Source of the DNA: Adiantum capillus-veneris
Lineage: Eukaryota; Streptophyta; Polypodiopsida; Polypodiales; Pteridaceae
DNA length: 62,000 nt
Reading direction: 5' to 3'
NCBI GenBank assembly: GCA_014529385.2
Contig: CM043968.1
Location: forward strand, 25,597,513 to 25,659,512
The notes beneath the pieces were generated by a model. The model made no database searches. It was not told the origin of the DNA and saw only the letters and a program-made list of their open reading frames with translations. The position numbers and the translations under genes were made by a program. This document shows, piece after piece, positions 52,041 through 62,000 of this stretch; the stretch's first letter is position 1, and every line of letters starts with the position of its first letter.

Positions 52041-54736
52041 TGAAGAAGGACAGGTTCTTGGCTGGTCTTTGGGAGAATATACGTTGGAGAGTGGAGCTAA
52101 AGAAGCCTAGGACATATGAGGATGCACTAGAGGTAGCAAGGAACAAAGAGTGGAAGCTGAGGAAAATGAGCCAGTTAGGGGTGGATTCTTTGCCAATGAG
52201 GTCTGAATTTCAGCCTATAGAGTCTTTACAAGGGCGCATGTCAAGGGTTCATCATGAACCAGTAGTTCCTGTTACTACTCAGGTTATGCCAGCAGTGGTC
52301 ACTACAGCAGTGCAAGATGATGGGCTAAGGCAAAACATGAGGAAAATGGTAGATTTGATGAAGAATCTCAGCCTAAACATGCTAGGTCAAGTGGGAAATA
52401 ATCGAGGTCGAGGGAGGTTTGCAAATCAGCCAGGAGGTGAAGAAAGGCCTAGGAATGGTGTTGGACAAAGCAATGGTAGGTTTTGGAAGCAGAAGCCCAC
52501 ATGTTATAATTGTGGAGAGTTGGGTCACATCAGCCCGCAATGTGATAAGCCACCAAGGATGGGGGAGGACATGTATCCATTGCCAAGACAGGTGCTAACT
52601 AGGTCAAATGATTATGGCATCGAAATTAAGGGAGACGAAGGAACCAGTGGACTGACCCAGGAGGAAAAGGGAAAGACAAAAGTGCTAAGTGTAGTCACCT
52701 TGGAGAAGGCATCAAAGCTAGAGGATACATTAGTGATGCCTATTGGGAAGAGGACCACAGAGGATAAGGAAGGAAGAAGTGCCCCAGGTCCTAGTAAGAA
52801 GAAAGGAAAGAGCCATGAAGGCGAGGATGTCAAGGCCAAGAGGAAAAGGAGAGCTCGTCGAAAGTTTCATGTTTCAGATTTTCCACTAGGGGATGGGCAA
52901 TTAAGCTATGACTTGAAGGAGGATCTGACGAGCAGGAAGGCAGATGTTACTTTTGGGCAGCTTATAGAGATGGTGCCTAAGCTAAAGCGACAGTGGAAGA
53001 GGATGGTTAACCCAATGGAGAAAGAGCCAGAGAGAGGTTCAGTGAAGGTGTTGGCAATGGACGAGCTACCAGACATTTGTCCAATAGTAGATGTGTGGCA
53101 TAAAAGGAAAAATTTGGGAAAAGGTTATGTGGATGGCGGAGCCCAAATATGCGTCATAACACACTCATGCGTTGAGAAGATGGGTCTCATAGTGGCTGGG
53201 GTGTCAGGGTTTCGGATCAGATTGGCAAACCATCAAAAAGTAAAATGCTTGGGTGTTGTAAAGAGCTTAGAAGTGGAGGCATATGATGCAAAGGCAGTGG
53301 TTGATTTTCATGTGATGCCAGCAGGGTTGGGAGCATATCCTATTATACTGGGCAGACCATGGTTACGTGCAGTGGGAGCTGTTCAAGATTGGCGACATGG
53401 TACGATTAGCCTCTATGGAAAGACAGGTACCAAGAAGCTTTATAATATGGACACAAGGAAACGATTAGAGGAGCTTTATGAAGATGAGGATGAGTCTAGT
53501 GATGAAGACTCTTCCACGGTGACAGATGAGGACAGTGACGGCACTACCAGCAGTGATGAGGATGCTGATGTTGCATTTTTTTTGATGGACAAAGAAATCC
53601 AGGAGATTGGTTTAGTTGCATTTACGAATGAGGTTGAAGATGAAAGTGAAGGGCCTTATGAAGTGATTGAAGGGCTGATGCAAACCAAGGTTGAGTTGTC
53701 AAAGAAGCAGGAATTGATGACACAAATGATCAGTGGAGACCTCTCAGCTATGGAGAAGGATATATATTTGCATATGCTGGCTAGTTTTCCTAATTTGTTC
53801 ATTACTTCATATGAAGAGATCATAGGGTTCAAGGGTGAAGAGATGCATATAGAGCTGAAAGAAGGTGCTAAGCCAGTGCGGCAAAGGCTAAGAAGGATGG
53901 GTCAAGAGCAAATGGAAGCCTTGCGAGAAGAGGTGGACAAGTTATTGAAGGCAGGGTTCATAGTTCCAGTGGAGACCACAGAATGGGTGAGTCCAGTTGT
54001 AGTCAGTCCAAAGAAAGATGGGAAGTGGAGAATTTGTGTGGATTTTAAACCCTTAAACGCAGCCACTAAGAAGAACCCATATCCTCTTCCATTCATCGAT
54101 CAGATCTTGGATTCAGTGGCAGGTTATGAGAGGTACAGTGTGTGTGATGGTTTTTCAGGCTATTTTCAATTGAAGATTGCTCTTAAAGACCGCACAAAGA
54201 CAACTTTTATTACGCCATGGGGCTGCTATTGCTACACAGTATTGCCATTTGGGTTGTCAAATGGACCTTCCTTCTATCAAGAGAGAGCAAATTGGGTGTT
54301 GGAACCATTCATTGGTAGTTGTGTTAAAGCTTTTATGGATGACTTCTGTGTCTATAGCAGTAGGGCTGATCACCATGAGAAGCTGCAGATGGTATTGGCT
54401 CGATATGATGAATGTGGAGGACAACTAAATCCAAAGAAATGTCATCTAGCACAGCCAAGGGTGAAGTTATTGGGCCATATGGTGTTAGAAAATGGCATTG
54501 AGGCTGATCCAGATAAGGTGAAGTCTATTATTCTTCTTCCATCACCTACGAGTACGAAGCAATTGGCAACCTTTATACACAAAGTGAAGTACATGGCAAG
54601 GTTTATTCCATTGTCTTCTCAGATTCTTTATCCATTACAACAAGTGGCAAAGCATGATCCATTGCAATGGGATGACAAGTGTGAAGAAGTGTTTCAAGAG
54701 GTGAAAGAGGTGTTAGGGGGTTTGTCAGCCATGTAG
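51986..54736 (+). CDS. pol: E3 gag C-terminus, protease and RT
   Basis: A 916-residue open frame. It contains the end of gag, then a CCHC knuckle CYNCGELGHISPQC at about 52502-52543, basic and acidic linkers, and a protease with DGGAQICVI (53132-53143) and IILGRPW. A highly acidic Asp/Glu/Ser stretch (about 53480-53570) follows. RT has KKDGKWRICVDF, a catalytic Asp in VCDGFSGYFQL, LPFGLSNGPSF and FMDD (54332-54343, Phe in place of Tyr). It ends at a TAG (54734-54736) before the RNase H. No canonical start is needed because it continues gag. Confidence 0.92.
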   Translation: MGANVQGFSTTGTPAEDMMKKDRFLAGLWENIRWRVELKKPRTYEDALEVARNKEWKLRKMSQLGVDSLPMRSEFQPIESLQGRMSRVHHEPVVPVTTQVMPAVVTTAVQDDGLRQNMRKMVDLMKNLSLNMLGQVGNNRGRGRFANQPGGEERPRNGVGQSNGRFWKQKPTCYNCGELGHISPQCDKPPRMGEDMYPLPRQVLTRSNDYGIEIKGDEGTSGLTQEEKGKTKVLSVVTLEKASKLEDTLVMPIGKRTTEDKEGRSAPGPSKKKGKSHEGEDVKAKRKRRARRKFHVSDFPLGDGQLSYDLKEDLTSRKADVTFGQLIEMVPKLKRQWKRMVNPMEKEPERGSVKVLAMDELPDICPIVDVWHKRKNLGKGYVDGGAQICVITHSCVEKMGLIVAGVSGFRIRLANHQKVKCLGVVKSLEVEAYDAKAVVDFHVMPAGLGAYPIILGRPWLRAVGAVQDWRHGTISLYGKTGTKKLYNMDTRKRLEELYEDEDESSDEDSSTVTDEDSDGTTSSDEDADVAFFLMDKEIQEIGLVAFTNEVEDESEGPYEVIEGLMQTKVELSKKQELMTQMISGDLSAMEKDIYLHMLASFPNLFITSYEEIIGFKGEEMHIELKEGAKPVRQRLRRMGQEQMEALREEVDKLLKAGFIVPVETTEWVSPVVVSPKKDGKWRICVDFKPLNAATKKNPYPLPFIDQILDSVAGYERYSVCDGFSGYFQLKIALKDRTKTTFITPWGCYCYTVLPFGLSNGPSFYQERANWVLEPFIGSCVKAFMDDFCVYSSRADHHEKLQMVLARYDECGGQLNPKKCHLAQPRVKLLGHMVLENGIEADPDKVKSIILLPSPTSTKQLATFIHKVKYMARFIPLSSQILYPLQQVAKHDPLQWDDKCEEVFQEVKEVLGGLSAM

Positions 54737-55690
54737 GCTCCTGATTGGGAGAAAGTGTTTTATGTAAATCCATCAGTAGGGGATGATGCCAATGGAGCCA
54801 TGCTATTGGAAAAGGGGAAGGGCAGCCATTATATGAGGCCAGTGTATTGTGCAAGCCGAGTGAAGTTGGTAGCGGAGAGAAAGTTCTCGGAAGTAGAGCT
54901 AGTGATGGCCAGTGTAATATTTGCTTGTCGACGATTTCGTCATTACTTGCTACCACGGCCTTTTGTTTTCTTGACGAGTTATGCCTTTTTGCCATAGTTA
55001 ATTAATGGTACTAACATGTCAAATGTGGTGAAGAAATGGGTAATTGAGCTGCAAGAGTTTGAGTTCTCTTTTCTAGTGGAAGATAGTACAAGGGCTACCC
55101 TAGCTGATTTGTTGACCTACAAGGAGAATCCCCTTATTGTTAAGGAAGAGGTGGTGAGAAAGGTAGTTGAAGAAGTGCCACAGATCAGCAATGCACATGT
55201 GTTGTTCTTTGATGGTTCATACAGAAAGAGCCATGATGCAGCTTCAGGGGGTATAGCACTTTATGATCCAGAGGGGAAGCTAGTATGCAAGAGAGGGTTC
55301 AAATTGGATGCTCATAGTAACAATGAGGCTGAATATGCTACTCTGGAAGCCGGATTACACATTTGTTTGAAGCATGGGGTTCGAAGGTTGAGCATAAAAG
55401 GTGATGCCTTGTTAGTGGTGAAGCAAGTGCTGGGTGTGTGGAAGAGCAAGAACAGCTCATTGAAGGAGATGTGTTTCAGAATTAAAGGCATGTTAAAAAA
55501 GTTTGAAGCATGGAGCATCAGACACATTGAACGTGCTCTAAATGGGGAGGCACATGAAGCAGCTCAAGGCATGATTGGGGAGCTATTTGTTGAGGACCAA
55601 CTTACCTCTTTACCATGGTCGGGAAAGTTTGGTTCAAGAAGAGGAGTTTTTGCTAACAGGAATCATTCCAAAGGTGATTCAGAAGTCTAA
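54737..55690 (+). pseudogene. pol: E3 dead RNase H plus second, archaeal-like RNase H
   Basis: The first RNase H (about 54740-54995) keeps its fold outline but has lost the usual Asp residues: FYVNPS where HVDAS is expected, and LTSYAFL where TDHxAL is expected. It ends at a TAG. The second, at about 55190-55585, has FFDGSYRKS, NNEAEYATLEAG and KGDALLVVKQ, the D, E and D of an archaeal-like RNase H. The fourth acidic position reads AHEAA, with His where Asp is usual. Dual RNase H is a known feature of the plant Tat lineage. Confidence 0.85.
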
Positions 55691-56972
55691 GAAGTATGGA
55701 TTTGTGCGTAGAGCATACAGGTACAAATTGATTGGTGATGTCTTATACATGAAAGGGGCTGATTTCGTGTTGAGACGTGTACCTTGGGCGGGAGAGCTTT
55801 AGTGTTGGAAGATGAAGAATCATTGGTGGCCATTTTGCTCCAAGATCACCTTGCATAAGATTTTTGCTCTAAAGATGGCCTTTTGCCAAGTGTTCACCAA
55901 TTTGTATTATATCCTATTAAGTCAATTTTCAAGATGTGGTCTTGCATAGGTCGAAAAACATTTTGAAGCTTTGAAGAGAGTGTTGAAAATGGGATTATGG
56001 CGTTTTACCTATGAAAAAAAGGGAGATTGGCAATAGGCCGTTATTTCTATCACAAGGGGGGCACTATATTTTGACGGCAGTGGATTTCTACATGGGCAGA
56101 GGCTATAGCAGTAAATCACTGCAAAGGATGTGGCAAAATTTGTGTATGATGAAATATGTTGCAAGTTTGGGGTGCCATTAGAGCTACTTTCAGATAAGGG
56201 GCCAGGATTTAGAGCTAAACTGCTAGACTTCTTATGCACAAAGATGAAGATTAAGCATCAGCATACCGCTCCTTATTACCCACAGTGTAATGGCTTAAAT
56301 GAAAGATTCAATGGTGAGTTGGTACAAATTCTTTCTAAAGTGACAGAGCACCAAGGAAAGAATTGGGATTTGGAATTGCCTAGTGCATTATGGGCTTACC
56401 GTACTTCGGTGAAGACAGGTACAGGGTTTACTCCATTTCATTTGGTGTATGGAAAGGAAGCACTATTGCCTGTGGAGGTAGAGTTGCCTGCGGTCAAGAT
56501 GTTAGAGAAGTTGCTTGGGCCGCCTAGTGATGCATTCAAAGAGAGGCTCTTGCAGTTACAAGAGGTCCAGTTGGATAGGATGAGCGCATTGGAGCATTAT
56601 GGGCAGATGCAAGATAAGGCTTTGGCAAAGATAAATGAAAAGGTCAAAAGTAAGGGTATCAAGAAACATGACTTGGTTTTGTGCTACAACAGTAAGTTGG
56701 AAAACACCTTCCAAAAGAAGTTTCAAATTAAGTGGGAAGGCCCTTTCAAGGTAGTGGAGTGTTTTCCAAATGGCACATATCAACTGGCTAACCTGGATGG
56801 TGTTCTACATAAGTCAAGGGTAAATGGATTGCGTCTTAAATTGTATCATGCTAGATTGATGATGGTGGAGCAAGATGAGCTGTCTGTGGAGCAAGCAATG
56901 TTGGTGAAGGATGAGGAGACCTGTGATGCGGCGAGTCTCATATCTCTCTTTGCTGTTGCTGATCATGAATGA
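55691..56972 (+). pseudogene. pol: E3 integrase
   Basis: The N-terminal zinc region (55800-55990) is scrambled by frame changes; HWW and GGHF-like fragments remain in different frames. The catalytic core has Asp in TAVDFYMG (about 56075), Asp in LSDKGPGF, and Glu in GLNERFNGEL, open from 56130 to 56972. A C-terminal domain with GPFKVVECFPNGTYQL is present. There is no chromodomain, as expected for Tat. It ends 28 bases before the 3' LTR. Confidence 0.88.
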
Positions 56973-56983
56973 TCTAGCAGGCT

Positions 56984-57000
56984 AGGGGATGGGCAAATTA
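56984..57000 (+). other. E3 polypurine tract
   Basis: AGGGGATGGGCAAATTA immediately precedes the 3' LTR. The G/A-rich core (56984-56993) is the likely plus-strand primer. Confidence 0.7.
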
Positions 57001-57936
57001 TGTCAGGAGTTTTTTTGAGCAAGGGATTGCGCATATGTACATACACATGCATGGTGCATCGAATAAAGGATTGCCCATTTTCCTTAGCCAGGTGGTTATG
57101 TGGGGCCCACATGTGTACAGGTAGGACAGGGTGTACATAGTGCATCGATTTTCACTATTACCAGTACTTCTATGTTTTTCTACAATAATGAGGAGTTTAT
57201 AGCGTGTAAAACTTCTCGAGGAAGCTATCCGCGGGCCGACGACGTGAGGTTAGCAGGTGCGTCAGATGGCATCTAGTGGCGTCAGGAAGGCGAACGAGGT
57301 CAATATTTGCACGCGGATGAGGACGGACACAACGTGGGTGTTTTCTGGTGAGAGTTATGCAGAAAGGTCATCATTAGGACCACTTTTTGGGGCCACTTCA
57401 CGTGGTGGCGAGATGCATTATTGGAAAAAAGTTGAGTGCCAGGTGTGCGAATGATGCAAAAAGGTGACAACTATGCACTGCGAGGTCAGTTTTTGGCCTG
57501 TTCGGGGTCCGTTTGAGGTCATCTAAAAGGCCAAGGGTGCCCAACTAATAAAGCTAAGTGTGGGAACTGAAAAAAGAGAGAGAAGACTAGAAAAAACGTG
57601 GAGAAGAGAGGAGGAACAGCCGCAGCTGTGTTTTTGCTCATTTTGGAGCCTGTTTTGGCCGTAAACTCCTCATCCGAGGTCAGATTTGAGCACTTTGACA
57701 TTGTAGACTGGGGTTTTGGGCCGTTCCGGACGCGATGGCACTGTCCATTTTGCCAAATTCCTCACTCTTTTCCTGCTGTTTTTCTGTGTAAGTTCCTCCT
57801 ATGAGCGAAGTTTCTGCTCCAGTTTGTGATTGTATCTGGCTTCTTTTACCCATATTGTGTGAGCTATTTTCCCCATTGGTGTTGGCCCAAGCTCAATTGT
57901 ATCTAAACATCAAAAATTCTCCTCTTTTGAGCTGAG

Positions 57937-57972
<36 letters not shown>

Positions 57973-58140
57973 AGTGGGCAAGTGGATAGTCTCTCTCCTC
58001 TCACTCCAGAGGTGTGTTCCCTGTCTCGGCCAGGTGTGTTGTCTAAGCCGAGTGGTGCCCCATAGTGTGTGTGTGTATCTTCCCAAGAGTGTGTGTCGCG
58101 TCGTTATAGAGGCGCTGTGTGTGTTTTCATCCCGCTCACA
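57001..58140 (+). repeat. E3 3' LTR
   Basis: Begins TGTCAGGAG and ends CGCTCACA, followed by ACGT. Its TG run is shorter than in the 5' LTR. The TATA-like box carries one change (TATCTAAA). Confidence 0.93.
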
Positions 58141-58144
58141 ACGT

Positions 58145-59742
58145 CTAACTTTCATTTTCGCTCTTCGTTCTTTCCAAGGATTATCACGTCTGACGCTAGA
58201 CTTGTCAGTCTTGATTTCTTCTTGATTTTGATCATTACTCTTGGGCTGATTGTCATTTTTCCTTGCTTGGGCTCTCGTCAAGACCTTAACAGGAATCGGA
58301 GTTTCGTTTTCTGACCCTCCACTGGACGGTAGCACTCCCAGCATATTCAAGGTAGTTTTTGCTCCTTTGCTCGAGTTTTTAGGGCAATCAGGGATCAAGT
58401 GAGTAATTCCACACTCCGTGCAATATGCGTTGACCCTAATGATTTCGCCATGAAGGCAGTCCCTCAGCCAATGGTCTCCTCCACACTTGTAGCATGGTCC
58501 TTTAGGCTGTTCAAGTGCTCCTGGGGCTCCTCTTTGTTGGTGTGCAATTCTTTGCCCGCTCATGCCTCCGTTGGCTATGAACAACAATGTTCTTTCATCC
58601 ACGCTATATTGTCCTTCTATCGCTGCCTGTGCAGCAGTTGGTGGTCCTGTATTTCCTATCATGCTCCATGGTTCTGGTGTAGAGGGTTCGTCCGATGGAT
58701 AATAGACAGAGTTCGCCGCATATCCATTGGGATCGTCGTAGTATGCATGCATAGGTACCAAAGCCTTCTCGTCCGACTCAGTTACTGTGGGTGTGTATCT
58801 TATGCCGACTGGTCGTAATCCTGGTAGAGGTGGTTGTTGTCCCAACATTGGTTGTGGTCTTTCTACGCCTACAGGTCCTGGTAGGTTGCCTGTTTGATAT
58901 CTAGGCATCGGTGGGACTTGAGGAGATGTCGCCTGAGCTTGCGGAGCATATGGTCGTTCTCTCACATATCCCTTGTTATAATAACACTCCTTCGTCCCAT
59001 GGTTTGTCCATTTTTGTTCAATCGCACACCATTTTGGTTGTTTAGCTTGTGGTTTGGAATACAAGTTAATCTTTTGAAGCACTTCCTCTACAAGCTGCTC
59101 TTGGCTTACGGCTACTTCCCCCTTCAATGTTGTCTTAGCACACTTGCCTCCGCTTTGTTGTGAGGAAGAATCATCGTCAAGATCCTTGAACTCACCCTCT
59201 TTGTAGACCGCACAATTGTCCACAAGGTATAGAGCTTCCTTGGTTAAATCATTCAACGTAGTGCTCCTTTTCATATGTAAGTCCTTTTGAAGATCTGCAT
59301 TCCTTAGTCCTTGGATAAATATAAGCATAAGTCTGGATTGAGTTGGCAGTTCTTCCACGGGACATAACTTAACATATCTTTTTAATCGGAGGGCGGCCTT
59401 CCGCACGGACTCTCTATCTTTCTGTTTGAATTTATGGATTTGCGAGACTGTATTATGAGCTATTCCCCTTTGTGAGAATTCCTCGATAAACTCGTCAAAC
59501 ACTTCCTCCATAGACTCAAAGTCTCTTCGCTCCACCGAGTCAAACCATGTAGCCACATCATCCTGTAAGGTTAAACAGAATCGTGCAAATTGGGTAGGAA
59601 ATTCTAGCACCTGTTCAGCTCTAATTACACGCACAAAGGCTGCTGCATGATCTCTTGGATGCTTGCTTCCCGTATATTTCTTGTTTACCCATTTTTGCAC
59701 TTGAGAAGGTCTAATTCTACGATGGTCTCCAAATCTCATCAT
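58145..59742 (-). CDS. gag: M2 gag core and zinc knuckles (interrupted by E3)
   Basis: Open from 59742 to the E3 junction. It has gag core motifs (FARFCLTLQDDVATWF, FSQRGIAHNTVSQIHKF, PTQSRLMLIFIQGLRN). A Gln/Pro-rich linker follows, then two unusual knuckles, CYKCGGDHWLRDC and CTECGITHLIPDC, both CX2CX3HX4C (one residue shorter than the classic CX2CX4HX4C). It runs into E3 after AKMKVRR and resumes at 49417. A one-base shift separates it from the upstream extension. Confidence 0.88.
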
Positions 59743-60989
59743 GGGATTCCCCGTCCTAGTCGATATACCTCCTCTAGTCTCCTGTAGTGGCCAGGTTCCT
59801 CTCCCAATGGTGCTCCTAATCCATAATTTCTAGCAGTTCTCGTGAGAGATGGTTCATCTCTCCGAACTCGTTCTCGGGGTGTTCTTCCAAGCTCAGTTGA
59901 CCCCTGAGTCTTTGGCTTACTCTCTCCTTGATACTGTGCATAGAGTGGTGGTTCTTGTAAATCCCTTAACCGTCGTGTGGTTTGTTAACCCTCTCAGGTT
60001 TGATCTTGTTCTAATGTAGCACTCTGTCGAAGCCATGCCTGCAGTGATGGCTGAGTAGCTAGTTGGTCCTGGTAGTTGGACGTCGGTGGTCGGGTAGAAT
60101 GCGAGGTAACATCATACTCTTCTGAAAAGGGATTAGTCGACTTGCTAGGGGTGTAGGTGGCTCTTGGTACCTCGTCGGGGCCATAGGTCAATGCTCCCGG
60201 AACTGTTGCCTTTTCAACCTCTTCTGGAAGAATACGTTTGTATTCTCGCCCGTATCTGTCAACAAAAACAATATCCTTCCCCATAGCAGTTTCATAAGAA
60301 AATAAGTAAAGAACCTTGTCTTTGCTTAATTCATTTGGGTAGGGTTCCTTGCATCGAAAGTAAGAGAATATTCCCTCGCTTTCATGCTTGTAAATCCCTA
60401 CATTCTCATTATAGGTTGGGACCCTGGTTGTTTTCTTATCATACATAAAAAGCGCTCCAGGTCGATCAATTTTAGGAGGTGGTTCTTGGGTTTCTGAAAC
60501 CATTTTCCCTTTTGCCACGTTATCCCCATATCTGTTGTAATCCTCAGGGTTACTCACTATCAGATAGTGGTTTCCCTTTTCGTCTCTGAATCTGTCTCCA
60601 TCATCGTAGACTCGAATTATCTCTAGTCTCTGAGCCGGTCTTTCTTCAATACAAATACACTTGCGTCCCCGATAGTCAGAATAGACTAGGGCTCCCCTCG
60701 AGTTAGTTCCTTCCAAGAAGATTATAGTGAACTGGGTTTTGTTTAAAGGATGTAGGGAAGTGCTCCCTCCTGGCATTGGTCCTTCACCGTTGAAACCTAC
60801 TGGTTGTTGACTCCCCATCATGAAGAAGGACTTTTCCGACGAAGTGTCAGTATCACTACCCTCTTCAATGATTGGTGCCAATGGGTCTAGTCTCGTCTGA
60901 GTTACACTCTCTTCTGTGGATGTGGTGCTAATTTGACTTTTGACACTTTTAGCTCCCGACTTAACAAAGGCTCCTGACCTTAAATACAT
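59743..60989 (-). CDS. gag: M2 gag N-terminal extension
   Basis: A 331-residue open frame (59994-60989) starting MYLRSGAFVKSG, with TGA and TAA after it. The same frame then stays open through a Glu/Arg-rich linker to the shift near 59745. It includes FTIIFLEGTNSRGALVY, RVYDDGDRFRDEKGNHYLIV and EGIFSYFRCKEPYPNEL. It is conserved in M1 (26850-27448). I do not recognise the fold; it is an addition to ordinary gag. The start is chosen as the first ATG after the leader, matched to the conserved SFFMMG segment inside. Confidence 0.75.
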
Positions 60990-62000
60990 AAGAATGAAAG
61001 TTTTTTTGCAAACTTAAAGCTTACCTGGACTCCTTCTTCCTGTATAGCTTTGTGATGACCTCCTTCTGGGATCTACACAAGGATGGTTAGTCTGTTCACA
61101 AGTGTTTTTCCTGAATTACCAAAAAATCTTTCAAGTATATACAACAACCACTTAGTCAGTCTTCTGGTGGTCCAATTTCAATTATGAAATGACGGCTGGG
61201 ATCTATATAGAGAGTATGTCCTAGCAATATAGTCACAAATTGCAAAAAGTGTCTGATTCACTACTTCCTTAGTCTATCGCGATAGACTGACAGTTTGCTC
61301 TGGCACAAGTCAATTCAAAATTGTGACTTTACCCTTGAGTTCTAGTTACCCTCTATAGCCTATCCCCCAAGTTTTGTGAAGTTTGGACACTTGGGTTGGG
61401 TTTTGGTCCCATTTTAGTATTTCAGTCGGAGCTTGATTCTCTATCTGACCCTCAGCTTGACCTTTAGTGATCTAAATGCCTTGAATTTTGGCGTGTCTGC
61501 TATTTAGGCCCTGATAAAGCTCTCCCTAGGGAAAATTTGAAAGAAAAGTTCCCTAGCAGAAATTTCCTTGGTTTATCGCGATAGACTGAGCACTTTCTCC
61601 ATTTTCAACTTTTTTCCAAAGTTTTCTCCACAGTTGGTTTAGCCTCCCCTTGTGTAGTGCATTGACCAATTTTGGCACTGTTTGGACATTTGGTCAAAGA
61701 CTTCTTGCCCTTGTCTCTGAATTCATACTCCAAACACCATTTTGAAGTTTTGGGGACAAAATTGGTGTTCAAATTCACTCAATTTTTGTGAGTACCCTTG
61801 TATTGATGTGTTAAGCTTGTGGTATAAGGGTTTTTTGCTTGTTGCTAGACAAACACCACCTTCACCAGTCTATCACAATAGACCAGGCAGTGAGCAATGG
61901 GGACTTAATTTTTTGTCTATTTTTGCATAGTCTTGTTCCCTGTGTCCATATAAGTCTATCCCCCAAGTTTTATGAATTTTGGACTTATTTTGACCTCAAA
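60990..62000 (-). repeat. M2 leader with palindrome array (runs off the window)
   Basis: Palindromes of the M2 type occur at 61271-61288 (perfect), 61570-61587 (one base changed) and 61867-61884 (decayed), at spacings of 299 and 297 bases. The phrase 'CCCCCAAGTTTT' recurs near 61360 and 61965, two units apart, confirming a tandem unit of about 300 bases. A splice-donor-like CAGGTAAGC lies on the minus strand near 61020-61030. The 5' LTR lies beyond the right edge. Confidence 0.8.

Larger units (their letters stand above)
49418..58140 (+). mobile_element. Element E3: full-length Tat-type Ty3/gypsy nested in M2 gag
   Basis: LTRs at 49418-50561 and 57001-58140 (1144 and 1140 bp) differ by only about a dozen substitutions plus TG-repeat length, so insertion was recent. 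The flanking duplication is ACGT (49414-49417 and 58141-58144). Removing the element with one ACGT restores the M2 gag frame. Internal order: primer site, leader, gag with a CCHC knuckle, protease, RT, degenerate RNase H, second RNase H, integrase. The second (archaeal-like) RNase H places it in the Tat lineage. Pol is broken by two stops and frameshifts. Confidence 0.95.

Noticed and set aside
40161-61884. CRISPR array, suggested by regularly spaced palindromes
   Set aside because: Spacers of about 280 bases, a eukaryotic retroelement context and no cas genes.

Overview
This window looks like heterochromatic or intergenic DNA of a land plant with a large, repeat-rich genome. The evidence is nested Ty3/gypsy LTR retrotransposons of plant type (an initiator-Met-tRNA primer site TGGTATCAGAGC, a chromodomain-type integrase tail, a Tat-type element with a second RNase H), abundant (AG)n and (TG)n microsatellites, a CACTA-like MITE and a tRNA-derived SINE. 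I cannot name the species; a fern or another seed-free lineage is possible but unproven. I found no convincing cellular gene, rRNA, functional tRNA or CRISPR array. Every coding stretch I can support belongs to a retroelement, and nearly all are damaged by stops or frameshifts.

Layout. 1-3.8 kb: AT-rich DNA with compound microsatellites. 3.8-5.0 kb (-): decayed integrase fragment. 5.0-7.0 kb: MITE, SINE, microsatellites. About 7-13.05 kb (+): element P1 (LTR, gag, protease, RT, RNase H, integrase), cut off inside integrase. 13.06-36.4 kb (-): element M1, interrupted in gag by a complete + strand chromovirus, EA (27449-34645, 5-bp target duplication GGTCC). 36.4 kb to the right edge (-): element M2, a relative of M1, also interrupted in gag by a + strand Tat-type element, E3 (49418-58140, LTRs nearly identical, 4-bp duplication ACGT). 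M1 and M2 lie head to tail, with only one LTR-like region (ending at 36425) visible between them.

The unusual system is the M family (M1 and M2). In order along the minus strand it has: a leader carrying an array of CGCG-centred palindromes about 300 bp apart; gag with a roughly 330-residue N-terminal extension; a protease; RT and RNase H; two successive H2C2 zinc modules with identical spacing; an integrase catalytic core; a second retropepsin-like aspartic protease fused after the integrase; a copy of the 3' polypurine tract about 160 nt after pol; a second palindrome array; then a very large post-pol reading frame (A-B-C, about 1100 residues, partly coiled coil) of unknown function; and finally the 3' polypurine tract and LTR. 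Both copies share this plan, so it is ancestral to the family rather than an accident of one copy. The palindrome differs between the two elements but is the same within each element.

How the parts would work together (inference): gag, protease, RT/RNase H and integrase are the standard replication set. The internal polypurine tract could prime a second plus strand. The palindrome arrays lie 5' of both gag and frame A, so they may be shared regulatory or structural modules, with A-B-C expressed separately. None of this has been tested here.
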